Shown here piece by piece: positions 1-8,431 of a stretch of 30,259 bases of DNA (position 1 is its first letter; each line of letters starts with the position of its first letter). Origin of the DNA: Clostridiales bacterium UBA5888 (lineage in GTDB: Bacteria; Bacillota; Clostridia; Oscillospirales; Oscillospiraceae); contig DJEW01000044.1 in assembly GCA_002431965.1 (NCBI GenBank), positions 35,104-65,362 of the forward strand, written 5' to 3'. The notes under the pieces were generated by a model. The model saw only the letters and a program-made list of their open reading frames with translations, searched no databases and had not been told where the DNA came from. Made by a program: the position numbers and the translations under genes.

Positions 1-398
1 AAGTCGGAGCCGCCCTTGCCGCCGCCCATGGGGAGCGTGGTGAGAGAGTTTTTGAGGATCTGCTCGAAGCCGAGGAACTTCATGATGGAGAGATTGACGG
101 ACGGGTGGAAGCGCAGACCGCCCTTGTATGGACCGATCGCGGAGTTGTACTGAACACGGAAGCCGCGGTTGACATGGGTCACGCCGTTATCGTCTACCCA
201 GGGAACGCGGAACTCAATGACGCGCTCCGGCTCGACAAAGCGCTCTATAAGACCGTTTCTCTCCCATTCTGGGTGCTTGTCCACGACCAGCTCCAGAGAT
301 TCAAAAACCTCTCTGACCGCCTGAAGAAACTCCGGCTCGTGTGCATCGCGGCGTTCAACGTCCGCGTACACTTTTTTCAGATACTCATTGTTCAGCAT
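1..398 (-). CDS. gdhA: NADP-type glutamate dehydrogenase, N-terminal part (cut by window edge)
   Basis: The first 132 codons of a hexameric glutamate dehydrogenase, which reductively aminates 2-oxoglutarate to glutamate in the cytoplasm. The translation starts MLNNEYLKKVYADVERRDAH. It contains the family signatures VEPERVIEFRVPWVDD, GPYKGGLRFHPSVN and PMGGGKGGSD; the lysine in GGGKGG lies in the glutamate/2-oxoglutarate pocket. The family is about 445 residues long, so roughly 70% lies beyond the left edge. The ATG at 398 is preceded by a strong AGGAGG (minus strand, about 403-409). It has its own promoter and a leader of about 80 nt, and is divergent from galM. The family call is very secure. 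NADP rather than NAD preference is inferred from the family, because the cofactor domain is not in the window. Confidence 0.96.
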   Translation of the reverse strand, partial: MLNNEYLKKVYADVERRDAHEPEFLQAVREVFESLELVVDKHPEWERNGLIERFVEPERVIEFRVPWVDDNGVTHVNRGFRVQYNSAIGPYKGGLRFHPSVNLSIMKFLGFEQILKNSLTTLPMGGGKGGSD

Positions 399-487
399 TT
401 GCTGACCTCCTGTTAATTTTTTGTGTTTCGGAAATACCTCTTCGGCGATGATCCCTTGCGCCATCGCCGCTATTCCAACTTAACTTT

Positions 488-516
488 ATTATACTAAATC
501 CGTCCGCCCCGGACAA
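488..516 (-). promoter_or_regulatory. sigma-A-type promoter of gdhA
   Basis: On the minus strand there is a -35 box TTGTCC (516-511), a 17-nt spacer and a perfect -10 TATAAT (493-488). Transcription would start near 481, giving a leader of about 80 nt before the ATG at 398. Confidence 0.75.
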
Positions 517-550
517 TTCGCATTGTGCACAGCTTTTGGCTGGTTTTTTT

Positions 551-571
551 GGTTGATTAAACAAATCAACC
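551..571. promoter_or_regulatory. Dyad symmetry midway between divergent gdhA and galM promoters (candidate operator)
   Basis: Perfect 8-bp inverted repeat GGTTGATT / AATCAACC around a 5-nt centre (AAACA), bracketed by seven T (544-550) and seven A (577-583). Its centre is about 44 bp from the -35 boxes of both gdhA and galM, so it sits near -80 of both predicted starts. No U tract follows on either strand, so a terminator is unlikely. A shared regulator site is inference; the binding protein is unknown. Confidence 0.45.
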
Positions 572-604
572 TTGTCAAAAAAATACCGAAAATTGCTGAA
601 AGTA

Positions 605-633
605 TTGCATTTTCCAAAGAAATAAGCTATGAT
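605..633 (+). promoter_or_regulatory. sigma-A-type promoter of galM
   Basis: TTGCAT (605-610), 17-nt spacer, TATGAT (628-633). It lies 43 nt upstream of the galM ATG, with an AAAGGAG ribosome binding site between. Confidence 0.7.
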
Positions 634-676
634 AAAAGAAAAACACAATTCATCAACAATTTAAAGGAGCATTGCC

Positions 677-1582
677 ATGATTCGAGAAAGCTACGGCGAT
701 TATGAAAAGTATACTTTTGGAAGCGACGTGCTGAGAGTATCCGTGATAACTCTCGGTGCAACCGTGGAAAGCCTGAAATTCCACGGCCGCGAGATGGTGC
801 TGCGTTATGAGGATGCCGAAGGATATCTCTCCGGCTCGTCCTACATCTGCGCCGTCATCGGGCGCTATGCAAACCGCATCGGCAAAGCCCGCTTTACTCT
901 TGGCGGGCGGGAGTATATACTCCCGGCAAACGAGGGGGCGGATCTGCTGCACGGCGGCCCGCATTCCTATGATAAGCGCGCGTGGCGCGCGGAGGTGCTG
1001 TCGGAGAGCGCCGTGCGCTTCACGCTGACCTCTCCCGACGGGGATAACGGCTTTCCCGGCACGCTGGAGGCAAGCGTGACTTATTCCGTCACCGGCAGCA
1101 CGCTTCGTCTCGAATTCGGCGGCGTATGCGACGAAGACACGGTGTATGCGCCCACGTCGCATATGTACTTCAACCTCGGCGGGAAAAATGTGCTGGACTA
1201 CTCTATGCTAATCCCGGCGAGCGGCTGGCTTGAGGTAGGCGGCAATCTCATCCCGACCGGGCGCATCATGCCGCCGGAGGGCGATTTTGACTTCTCCGCC
1301 ATGCGCCGCATCGGTCACGATTATGACCATTGCTTCACTCTCAACGGCGAGCACACCTGCTCGATCGAGTACGGCGGAACGCGGCTGGACGTATATTCCG
1401 ACTTTCCCGCCGTGCAGATATACACCGCCTCGTCCATGTCCGCCCCGCACGGGGCGCACAGTGGGCTTGCCATCGAACCGGAGGAGTATCCCGACAGTCC
1501 CAACAAGCCGCAGTTTCCCAGCACCGTCCTGCGCGCCGGCGAGCATTATCACCGCTGGGCGGAATACCGCTTTTCCGAATAA
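677..1582 (+). CDS. galM: Aldose 1-epimerase (galactose mutarotase)
   Basis: A 301-residue cytoplasmic enzyme that interconverts alpha and beta anomers of aldohexoses, feeding the Leloir pathway and glucose metabolism. Family motifs appear in order: RYANRIGKARFTL (about 63-75), LLHGGPHSYDKRAW with the first active-site His (His92), PTSHMYFNLGG with the catalytic acid His162, DHCF (217-220), and IEPEEYPDSPNKPQFPS with the likely catalytic base Glu267. The length matches short bacterial mutarotases. The ATG at 677 follows AAAGGAG at the right spacing. It is apparently monocistronic, with a promoter at 605-633 and a hairpin 30 nt after the stop. No other Leloir genes lie in the window, so the preferred sugar (galactose or glucose) cannot be told from here. 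Confidence 0.93.
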   Translation: MIRESYGDYEKYTFGSDVLRVSVITLGATVESLKFHGREMVLRYEDAEGYLSGSSYICAVIGRYANRIGKARFTLGGREYILPANEGADLLHGGPHSYDKRAWRAEVLSESAVRFTLTSPDGDNGFPGTLEASVTYSVTGSTLRLEFGGVCDEDTVYAPTSHMYFNLGGKNVLDYSMLIPASGWLEVGGNLIPTGRIMPPEGDFDFSAMRRIGHDYDHCFTLNGEHTCSIEYGGTRLDVYSDFPAVQIYTASSMSAPHGAHSGLAIEPEEYPDSPNKPQFPSTVLRAGEHYHRWAEYRFSE

Positions 1583-1612
1583 GGCTGCTGTTGCTGCTGT
1601 TTTGGCATTCAG

Positions 1613-1643
1613 GACCCGCTGCTTCTACATGTCGCGGCGGGTC
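1613..1643 (+). terminator. Probable galM terminator hairpin
   Basis: GACCCGCTGC (1613-1622) pairs with GCGGCGGGTC (1634-1643), with one U-G wobble and an 11-nt loop. It is followed by ATTATTA, only a weak U tract. The rest of 1583-1749 shows no convincing gene. Confidence 0.45.
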
Positions 1644-1749
1644 ATTATTACGCCGCTTATGACAGCGGGCTTGCCGTGACGCTGACTCTGCCGCTGGCGG
1701 AGTGAGTGGGATGCAGCCAGCATGGATCGCTACGATGATTTCCTCTGTA

Positions 1750-1778
1750 TTGAATTGTTCAAAATTGAATGCTATAAT
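1750..1778 (+). promoter_or_regulatory. sigma-A-type promoter of the transglycosylase gene
   Basis: TTGAAT (1750-1755), 17-nt spacer, perfect TATAAT (1773-1778). A second TATAAT at 1783-1788 could be an alternative start. The gene begins 42 nt downstream. Confidence 0.75.
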
Positions 1779-1820
1779 ATTGTATAATTCAGTATAAACT
1801 GACATAAGGAGGCGCGGCGC

Positions 1821-2582
1821 ATGAAAACAAAAAAGAAAATGAAGCCGGGCTGGAAAATATTTTTGTGCGTGCTGGGCGCGCTGTTCATCATCGGCGCGGC
1901 GGCATTCGGCGTGCTGATGATAAAAGGATACGAAATGTATAAACAAGCAGTCGCCGAGAATCCGATTGAAGGGCTGATGGACGAAATACGCGCACGTCCG
2001 GGTGAATTTGTGACCGTGGACGAGCTGCCGCAGATGTATATCGATGCCGTCATCACGGCGGAGGATCGCCGGTTTTACACGCACGACGGCATTGACATTA
2101 TAGCCATCGCGCGGGCGATCGCCGTTGATATAAAGACCATGTCGTTTGCCGAGGGCGGCAGCACGATAACCCAGCAGCTCGCCAAGAACGAGCTTTTCAC
2201 CCAGCGCAAGCACCTTGAGCGCAAGTTTGCCGAGATCTTCGCCGCCCGCGCCATTGAAAAAGCGTACACCAAGGATGAGATCTTTGAAATGTATGTCAAC
2301 TCCATATACTTCGGCAGCGGATACTACGGCATTTCAAACGCGGCGCTGGGGTATTTCGATGTCGAGCCGTCGGAGATGAGCGACCTTGTGTCCGTATTCC
2401 TCGCGGGTCTGCCCAACGCTCCGTCCATCTACTCACCCGATAACAGCGTCTACCTCGCCACACGGCGCATGACCGTTGTTTTGCAGCGCATGATAAGCTA
2501 CGACGTTATCACCGTGGAAAAGGCGGATGCGATCATGGCGGAGGCATACAGCATATCGTTCCTCTGTAATTACGCGGCATAA
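1821..2582 (+). CDS. mtgA: Monofunctional biosynthetic peptidoglycan transglycosylase (GT51)
   Basis: A 253-residue membrane-anchored enzyme that polymerises lipid II into glycan strands. A basic N-terminus and one membrane helix (about 14-35) place the GT51 domain outside the cell. All five GT51 motifs are present: ITAEDRRFYTHDG with catalytic Glu81 (79-90), EGGSTITQQLAKN (111-123), RKFAEIFAARAIE with the second Glu137, YFGSGYYGISNAALGYFDV, and LAGLPNAPSIYSP (194-206). There is no penicillin-binding transpeptidase domain, so it is not a class A PBP. Length is normal for the monofunctional type. The ATG at 1821 follows AAGGAGG (1806-1812). It is monocistronic, with its own promoter and a long terminator that begins at the stop codon. 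Confidence 0.93.
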   Translation: MKTKKKMKPGWKIFLCVLGALFIIGAAAFGVLMIKGYEMYKQAVAENPIEGLMDEIRARPGEFVTVDELPQMYIDAVITAEDRRFYTHDGIDIIAIARAIAVDIKTMSFAEGGSTITQQLAKNELFTQRKHLERKFAEIFAARAIEKAYTKDEIFEMYVNSIYFGSGYYGISNAALGYFDVEPSEMSDLVSVFLAGLPNAPSIYSPDNSVYLATRRMTVVLQRMISYDVITVEKADAIMAEAYSISFLCNYAA

Positions 2583-2621
2583 AGGCAAAGGCTGTCCCTG
2601 CCCGGGGCAGCCTTTGCCTTT
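2581..2621 (+). terminator. Rho-independent terminator after the transglycosylase gene
   Basis: Perfect 14-bp stem AAAGGCAAAGGCTG (2581-2594) / CAGCCTTTGCCTTT (2608-2621) with a 13-nt GC-rich loop, followed by ATTATTGTT. It overlaps the last two bases of the stop codon. The near-symmetric ends could let it act in both directions. Confidence 0.85.
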
Positions 2622-2628
2622 ATTATTG

Positions 2629-2657
2629 TTGACATTTCATTTATATACGGCTATAAT
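2629..2657 (+). promoter_or_regulatory. Perfect-consensus sigma-A promoter of the MATE pair
   Basis: TTGACA (2629-2634), exactly 17 nt, TATAAT (2652-2657). It begins 8 nt after the preceding terminator and 64 nt before the first MATE start codon. No operator-like dyad is obvious around it. Confidence 0.88.
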
Positions 2658-2720
2658 AACGTTTCTGCGCGTATTATTTTGTTTATGGATTATCGTATGG
2701 ACATGAGGTAACAACCGGGT

Positions 2721-4151
2721 ATGGGAAAAAGTGAACAGCTTAACCTGCGCGAGTGCATCATAGGCGACCGCGCGTTTTACGGACGTGTGCTGACGATAGT
2801 GCTGCCGATAATCGTGCAGAACACGCTGACAAACGTCGTGAGCCTTCTGGATAATGTGATGGTAGGACAGGTCGGCACGCTGCCGATGAGCGGCGTCGCC
2901 ATCGTCAGCCAGCTGCTTATGGTGTACTATCTCTCCATATGGGGCAGCACCGCCGGAGCAGGCATATTCGGCGCGCAGTTTTTTGGGCGCGGTGACATGG
3001 ACGGCGTGAAGCACACGTTTCGCTTCAAGCTCATCATCTCCGCCGCCATCTCGCTCGCCGCGCTGGCGATATTCGGCTTTTTCGGGCGCGCGCTTATCGC
3101 GCACTATATTGCCGCGGACACCTCCTCCGCCGATACGGAGCTGACGCTTCGCCATGCGATGGACTATCTTGAGATCATGATGATCGGGCTTATCCCGTTC
3201 GGTCTGACGCAATGCTACGCCGGAACGCTGCGCGAGAGCGGGGAAACGGTGCTGCCGATGAAGGCGAGCCTCGCCGCGATAGCCGTCAATTTCGTTTTCA
3301 ACGCGCTTTTGATCTTCGGTCTGTGCGGCTTTCCGCGCCTCGGCGTGGAGGGCGCGGCTATTGCCACGGTGCTGTCGCGCTTTGTGGAGCTGGCGATCAT
3401 TCTTTTCTCCATTCACAGCCGCCATGATGAGACGTATCGGAAACACAGAGCGCAGTATGCATACTTTGATGGGGTATACCGTGCGTTCTTCGACATCCCA
3501 GGCGAGCTTGTGAGGAGCATAACGGCAAAATCCCTGCCGCTTTTATTAAACGAGCTTTTGTGGAGCCTGGGGCAGGCGGTGCTGCTGCAATGCTACAGCG
3601 TGCGCGGCATAGAGGTCGTTGCGGCAATGAACATATGCAGCACCGTCGCGCAGATATTCAACACCGCTTTTCTATCCCTCGGCAACGCCACCGGCATCAT
3701 CGTTGGGCAGGAGCTGGGCGCTGACAGGCTGCGGGACGCGCGATGCACCGCGTGGCGCATGATGGTGCTGTCGCTGGCAAGCTGCGTGGTAATGGGGCTG
3801 CTGCTCGCGCTGTGCGCGCCGTTTATTCCGATGGTATATAATGTGGAGCACTCCATACGCACTCTTGCCGCGGAGCTGATCCGCGTGTGCGCGGTATGCA
3901 TGCCGCTGTTCGGCGTGGCTCATTGCGCGTTCTTCACCATACGCTCCGGCGGAAAGGCGCTTATGACCTTCCTTTTTGACAGCTGCTTTTCCTGGGTCGT
4001 GTCAGTTCCTGCGGCATACCTTCTCTCGCACTGCTCCGCGCTGGGCATCGTCGAGGTTTACCTAGCCGTCTGCGCGCTGGACGTTATCAAATGCATCATC
4101 GGCATTGCTCTCCTCAAAAAAGGCATATGGGTGAAAAATATAGTCAAGTGA
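2721..4151 (+). CDS. MATE-family multidrug/toxin exporter (first of tandem pair)
   Basis: A 476-residue integral membrane protein with the hydrophobic pattern of about twelve helices in two MatE halves. The first half opens with LPIIVQNTLTNVVSLLDNVM and the second with a helix near LPLLLNELLWSLGQAVLL. MATE proteins export cationic drugs, metabolites or lipids using Na+ or H+ gradients. The start at 2721 has a modest GAGGT (2705-2709). The gene is followed after 20 nt by a second, divergent MATE gene with no terminator between, so the two are co-transcribed from the consensus promoter at 2629. Substrate and coupling ion cannot be read from the sequence. The family call is secure. Confidence 0.92.
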   Translation: MGKSEQLNLRECIIGDRAFYGRVLTIVLPIIVQNTLTNVVSLLDNVMVGQVGTLPMSGVAIVSQLLMVYYLSIWGSTAGAGIFGAQFFGRGDMDGVKHTFRFKLIISAAISLAALAIFGFFGRALIAHYIAADTSSADTELTLRHAMDYLEIMMIGLIPFGLTQCYAGTLRESGETVLPMKASLAAIAVNFVFNALLIFGLCGFPRLGVEGAAIATVLSRFVELAIILFSIHSRHDETYRKHRAQYAYFDGVYRAFFDIPGELVRSITAKSLPLLLNELLWSLGQAVLLQCYSVRGIEVVAAMNICSTVAQIFNTAFLSLGNATGIIVGQELGADRLRDARCTAWRMMVLSLASCVVMGLLLALCAPFIPMVYNVEHSIRTLAAELIRVCAVCMPLFGVAHCAFFTIRSGGKALMTFLFDSCFSWVVSVPAAYLLSHCSALGIVEVYLAVCALDVIKCIIGIALLKKGIWVKNIVK

Positions 4152-4171
4152 CACAGTATTGAGGTGCTATA

Positions 4172-5554
4172 ATGCGCAGGCATATCGTTTCACATTCACA
4201 TCCGCAGGCGATCGAAATGACCTCCGGCTCAATATGGAAAAACCTGCTGATATTCAGCCTGCCGCTGATCCTCGCACAGGTTTTGCAGGTGTTATTCAAC
4301 CTGAGCGATGTGGCGGTCGCGGGTAAATTCGCCGACTACAAGGCGCTGGGCGCGGTCGGGTCAACGTCGCTGCTGGTGTCGCTGTTCATCGGATTTCTGC
4401 TGGGCATGGGCAACGGCGTGAACGTGTGCGCCGCGCGCCGCCTGGGCGCGGGCGATGAGCGCGGCACGGAGCGGACGGTCTGCTCGTCGTTCATGATGTG
4501 CTTTCTCATCGGCATCATCGTGGGTCTGCTGTGCTTTGGTTTTTCCCGCCCGCTGCTTGAGCTGCTGAATACGAAAGACGAATTCATCGACGGAGCGGAG
4601 CTGTATCTTAAAATCTATTCGCTGGGTATGCCCGCAATGGGGATATTCAACTTCGGCAACGGCGTTCTGAGCGCTTGCGGCGAGACAAAGCGTCCGTTGA
4701 CATACCTGACCATCGCCGGCGTGCTCAACGTCATTCTCAACCTCTTTTTCGTTATTGTCTGCGGCAAGGCGGCAGACGGCGTGGCTATCGCAAGCGTCAT
4801 TGCCGAATACCTGTCCGCATTTCTCATCGTTCGCCATCTTGTCACACGGCGCGACTCCTGCCGGCTGCGCTTTTCGCGCTCCTATATTGACGCCGGCTGC
4901 TGCCGCAATGTGCTGATGCTGGGCATTCCGTCAGGTATACAAAGCGCGATATTTGCCGTGGCAAACCTTTTTGTGCAGTCGGGCGTAAATTCGTTTGACG
5001 CAATGCTCGTCTCAGGCAATTCCGCCGCCGCGAATGCCGACACGCTTATCTATAACGTGATGGCAGCTTTTTACCTGGGCTGTTCAAGCTTCGTCAGCCG
5101 CAACCTCGGTGCGGGGGAATACGGCCGCGTGAAAAAAAGCTGCATCGTGGGGCTTGTGTATTCCTTCGCCGTGGGGGCGCTGCTGGGCGGACTTCTGCTG
5201 ATCTTCGGGCGGGAATTCCTGTCCGTGTTCGCAAACGAGCCGGAGGTCATCGACTGCGGGATGGAGCGTATACGCATCATGGGCTGGTCCTACGCAATAT
5301 CGGCCCTCATGGACTGTCCCATCGCCGCGTCGCGCGGCATAGGCAAGACCGTCGTGCCGACGGTGATCGTGATCATCGGTTCATGCGTGTTTCGCGTGGC
5401 ATGGGTGTACACGGTGTTTGCGTATTTCCGCACGATAACGTCGCTGTATCTGCTGTACAGCTTCTCATGGGTGATAACCGCCGCGGCGGAGATAACATAC
5501 TTCGTCATATGCTACAAGCGCATTGTAAAGCTCGCAGAGAGCGGCGTGCACTGA
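4172..5554 (+). CDS. MATE-family multidrug/toxin exporter (second of tandem pair)
   Basis: A 460-residue membrane protein with the NorM/DinF-like opening MTSGSIWKNLLIFSLPLILA, then QVLFNLSDVAVAG and a helix with GNGVNVCAARRLGAGD, all typical of MATE exporters. The second half repeats the fold (LMLGIPSGIQSAIFAVANLF, SSFVSRNLGAGEYGRVKK). About twelve helices. GAGGTG stands 7 nt before the ATG. It is clearly a different subfamily from its upstream partner, so this is not a recent duplication. A bidirectional terminator follows 39 nt after the stop, separating it from the convergent solute-binding protein gene. The substrate is unknown. Confidence 0.92.
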   Translation: MRRHIVSHSHPQAIEMTSGSIWKNLLIFSLPLILAQVLQVLFNLSDVAVAGKFADYKALGAVGSTSLLVSLFIGFLLGMGNGVNVCAARRLGAGDERGTERTVCSSFMMCFLIGIIVGLLCFGFSRPLLELLNTKDEFIDGAELYLKIYSLGMPAMGIFNFGNGVLSACGETKRPLTYLTIAGVLNVILNLFFVIVCGKAADGVAIASVIAEYLSAFLIVRHLVTRRDSCRLRFSRSYIDAGCCRNVLMLGIPSGIQSAIFAVANLFVQSGVNSFDAMLVSGNSAAANADTLIYNVMAAFYLGCSSFVSRNLGAGEYGRVKKSCIVGLVYSFAVGALLGGLLLIFGREFLSVFANEPEVIDCGMERIRIMGWSYAISALMDCPIAASRGIGKTVVPTVIVIIGSCVFRVAWVYTVFAYFRTITSLYLLYSFSWVITAAAEITYFVICYKRIVKLAESGVH

Positions 5555-5593
5555 AAAAACGGCGTTCCACAGTGATACTCGGATATCAAAAGC

Positions 5594-5626
5594 AAGAAAC
5601 AGGGCTGCGAGGCAACCCTGTTTCTT
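5594..5626. terminator. Bidirectional terminator between convergent MATE and solute-binding protein genes
   Basis: Perfect 11-bp stem AAGAAACAGGG (5594-5604) / CCCTGTTTCTT (5616-5626) with an 11-nt loop. The A-rich left and T-rich right flanks suit termination in both directions. Confidence 0.8.
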
Positions 5627-5649
5627 CATGCAGGCATATTCATTTTCGC

Positions 5650-6969
5650 TCAGTTGTGCTTGATTGCGGATTCGACAGCGTCGTGAGCGGTCATCTTGCC
5701 GGTAACAACGTTCTGGATGCTGCCGCAGAGCTCGCTCCAAGCTTCGTCGGTAATATTATCCTCCACAGCCCCGGCAGCGGCAGTGATGTTGGCGTTCGCG
5801 TCGGCGGCGGACTGCTGAAGCATATTGAGTCCGGAAGGCTTCGCGCCGCTCCGGAGCGCCGTAAGCTCGGTGGTGACGAGCGTAATCAGCACATCGTCAG
5901 AAGTGATGTAGGAGACGAATCCAACGGCAGCGTCACGCTTTGTGGGGTCGTTCCACGCCTTCTCCGTGATGAAGCAGCCCGCGGTGATGCCGCCGATGAT
6001 TTCGGTCGCTTTGCGTTCACCCTTTGCGGGAACGTATGAAACGGCAAGGCTGTCCAGCTCATCTCCGTAATTCCCGGTGAAGTCGCTGACCTTGGCTGAA
6101 TCGCCGATGAAGAAGGCAGCCGCCCCCTGAGCAAACATATCTTCCGCTTCGACATTGTCGGCGGTGAGTGTGTTCTTTTGGAAGAAACCGCATTCGTACA
6201 GATATTTTATATCGTCCAGCGCGGCAATCCACTTTGCGGAAACCTCGTCCTCGACGAGCCTTCCGTCCGCGTCAAGAGTGGGAACAGCCGGCTGGTTTGC
6301 GGCGCTGCCGTTATTCATGACGGCAAACTCAAACCAGCCGCCCGGCTCTTCTGCAATCGAACAGGCAATGGGTGTATAGCCGTTGTCAAGAATGATCCGG
6401 CAATCGGCGAGAAACTGATCCCATGTGTAGTCCGGACCGGGATCGGCAACGCCGCAGTCGTAAAGCACGGACTTATTGACGAGCATATTTTCCCACCAGC
6501 CGCAGACAGGAACGGCATAGCGCGTACCGTCCGCTGCGGCTGTCATCAGGCTGTCTTTCATGTTGGCGGCAAAGTCGGGATACTCGGCGCGGATAGTGTC
6601 AATGGGAACAACCATGCCGGCAGATATAAGTGGCTCAACATCGGCATCGCTGAAGAATAAAAGAACATCTGGCTCAGCGCCCGCCTCAAAGCCGGAAGAA
6701 ATCTCTGCTTTCTGCCGCTCGATGACGGCGTTTCCGCTTGCGGCTTCGTATTCGGCAATGGCCTTTTCATAGTTATCGCGCTTTACGCCGCCGTATGCGC
6801 TGACGACGTTGATGGTAACAGTCTCTTTCGCCGCCTCGTCGGTGGCGGCAGCGGAAGGCGCATCCGCCTCGTCAGCGGCAAGACCGGCGGCGGGCGCGGC
6901 AGTCTGCCCGCAGGCGCACAGCGCAAAGACCATGACGAGAGCGAGAATCGTTGCTGACAGTCGTTTCAT
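5650..6969 (-). CDS. Sugar-type ABC transporter solute-binding lipoprotein
   Basis: A 439-residue extracellular solute-binding protein of the family-1 (carbohydrate) type. The N-terminus is a lipoprotein signal: MKRLSATILALVMVFALCAC with lipobox LCAC and lipidated Cys20. A short Ala-rich linker follows, then the bilobal domain starting TINVVSAYGG. Features include DVLLFFSDADVEPLISAGMV, a Trp/Gly-rich GWWENMLVNKSVLYDCGV and PDYTWDQFLADCRII, typical of sugar-binding members. A strong AGGAGGG stands 5 nt before the ATG. It is the last gene of a minus-strand operon after the phosphohexomutase (24-nt gap). No permease or ATPase genes are adjacent, so its membrane partner must be encoded elsewhere. 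The ligand is unknown; a sugar is likely from family and neighbour. Confidence 0.88.
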   Translation of the reverse strand: MKRLSATILALVMVFALCACGQTAAPAAGLAADEADAPSAAATDEAAKETVTINVVSAYGGVKRDNYEKAIAEYEAASGNAVIERQKAEISSGFEAGAEPDVLLFFSDADVEPLISAGMVVPIDTIRAEYPDFAANMKDSLMTAAADGTRYAVPVCGWWENMLVNKSVLYDCGVADPGPDYTWDQFLADCRIILDNGYTPIACSIAEEPGGWFEFAVMNNGSAANQPAVPTLDADGRLVEDEVSAKWIAALDDIKYLYECGFFQKNTLTADNVEAEDMFAQGAAAFFIGDSAKVSDFTGNYGDELDSLAVSYVPAKGERKATEIIGGITAGCFITEKAWNDPTKRDAAVGFVSYITSDDVLITLVTTELTALRSGAKPSGLNMLQQSAADANANITAAAGAVEDNITDEAWSELCGSIQNVVTGKMTAHDAVESAIKHN

Positions 6970-6993
6970 GTTTTCCCTCCTGGCACAAGCCGT

Positions 6994-8406
6994 TTATAGA
7001 CTCAAAAACTCCCTCCAGCGCGCGATATACGCCTGCGCCTTCCCGTCCGTCTCCGCCTCTGCCGCCATGCGCAGCAGCGGCTCTGTGCCGGAAAAGCGGC
7101 AGATGACCCAGCTGCCGTCCTTAAAATAGACCTTGCAGCCGTCCTCGCGGCTGATATGATCGACGTTTTCAAACTTGGGGCATGCCATCTGCTCAAACAG
7201 CAGCTTTTGAAGCTCCGCCTTGCGCTCGTGCGTCATGGTGAACGACGCTTCGGCGTAGGCAAGCTCGCCATAGAGCGCGCATATCTCCGCATAAAGCTCG
7301 GATAGCTTCTTGCCCGTGACGGCAAGCATCTCCACCAGCAGCGCCGCGGCATATATGCCGTCCTTGCCGGAGATATGCCCCTTCACCGCAAGACCGCCCG
7401 AGGATTCGCCGCCGATTATCGCGCCCGTCTCCGTCATCTTCGCTGAGACGTACTTGAACCCGACGGGCACCTCATAACATTTCTGCCCCAATCCCGCCGC
7501 CACACGGTCGAGAAGATGCGTGGTGGAGTTATTGCGAACGCACGGTCCGTTCCACCCGCGGTACTTCACAAGGTAGTAGTACAGCAGCACGAGGAGCTTA
7601 TTGGGGTGGACGAATTTCCCGTTATCGTCGATAACGCCGAGGCGGTCGGCATCTCCGTCAGTGGCGATGCCGAGATCGCAGCGGTAGCGGTCAAGCACAA
7701 CTGCGGAAAGCGGACCCATCGTCTCCTCGTTCGGTGCGGGCAGCTTTCCGCCGAAAAGCGTGTCGTGCCTGTCGTGGATTATCTCAAGGTCGCACCGGCA
7801 GGTCATGAGTATCATGCTCAGGCAGGTCTGACTCACGCCGTACATGGGATCGAGCGCGATGCGAAGCTGCGCCTTTTTTATCGTCTCGACATCAATGGAG
7901 GCAAGGATGCTGTCGATATACTCATTTGTGGGGTTATTCTCCGTGATCATGCCGTCTGCAAGCGCCGTGTCGTAATCCATGCTCTTCACGTCCGCTTCCG
8001 TGAGCTTTGCGATCTCGTCTTCGATTTTTGCGGTAACGGTGCGGTCAGCATCACGTCCGCCGGCGGTGAACACCTTTATGCCGTTGTATATTGCGGGGTT
8101 ATGACTTGCCGTGACCGCCATGCCGTATGGCATATTGCGCGTTTTGACGACGTACATCATCAGCGGCGTGGGCGAGGCGCGGTTGATCATGTATACCCTG
8201 AAGCCGTACCCTGCGAGCACCTCTGCCGCCCAGTGCGCCGATTCCTTGGAAAGAAAGCGCCGGTCATAGCCCACGCAGATCTCCGCGCCCTCATGTCCCT
8301 CGCGCAGCATGAGACGGCACAGCCCCGCCGTAAGGAGTCTTATATTTGCCTTTGTGAATCCGTCCGCGATTATGGCGCGCCATCCGCCTGTACCGAATCT
8401 GATCAT
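6994..8406 (-). CDS. Phosphoglucomutase/phosphomannomutase-family alpha-D-phosphohexomutase
   Basis: A 470-residue cytoplasmic enzyme that moves phosphate between C1 and C6 of a hexose phosphate. All four signature loops are present: the phosphoserine loop VTASHNPAIYNG with Ser101, the Mg2+ loop DGDADR (250-255), the sugar-specificity loop GGESSGG (332-338) and the phosphate-binding loop RFSGTEP (437-443). The reading frame also has a GTG at 8415, but that codon overlaps the GAGG ribosome binding site; the ATG at 8406 lies 8 nt after it and is preferred. It sits between a patatin-like gene (16-25 nt upstream) and a sugar-type binding protein. GESSGG is compatible with glucose or mannose substrates. 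A role in supplying glucose-1-phosphate for UDP-glucose is inference. Confidence 0.93.
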   Translation of the reverse strand: MIRFGTGGWRAIIADGFTKANIRLLTAGLCRLMLREGHEGAEICVGYDRRFLSKESAHWAAEVLAGYGFRVYMINRASPTPLMMYVVKTRNMPYGMAVTASHNPAIYNGIKVFTAGGRDADRTVTAKIEDEIAKLTEADVKSMDYDTALADGMITENNPTNEYIDSILASIDVETIKKAQLRIALDPMYGVSQTCLSMILMTCRCDLEIIHDRHDTLFGGKLPAPNEETMGPLSAVVLDRYRCDLGIATDGDADRLGVIDDNGKFVHPNKLLVLLYYYLVKYRGWNGPCVRNNSTTHLLDRVAAGLGQKCYEVPVGFKYVSAKMTETGAIIGGESSGGLAVKGHISGKDGIYAAALLVEMLAVTGKKLSELYAEICALYGELAYAEASFTMTHERKAELQKLLFEQMACPKFENVDHISREDGCKVYFKDGSWVICRFSGTEPLLRMAAEAETDGKAQAYIARWREFLSL

Positions 8407-8431
8407 TTTTCGCACCTCATCCCATTCAATT

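Noticed and set aside
551..571. Hairpin between gdhA and galM as a terminator.
   Set aside because: It lies upstream of both divergent promoters and has no U tract on either strand, so it is more likely a DNA-binding site.
1583..1705. After the galM stop, the same frame reads on to DPLLLHVAAGHYYAAYDSGL and LAVTLTLPLAE, resembling a histidine-kinase C-terminus.
   Set aside because: It has no start, begins with a run of Cys codons, and most of it is explained by the terminator-like hairpin at 1613-1643.
2637..3446. A 269-codon minus-strand frame opposite the first MATE gene.
   Set aside because: The plus strand encodes a typical MATE protein behind a consensus promoter; the opposite frame is His/Arg/Gln-rich and shadow-like.
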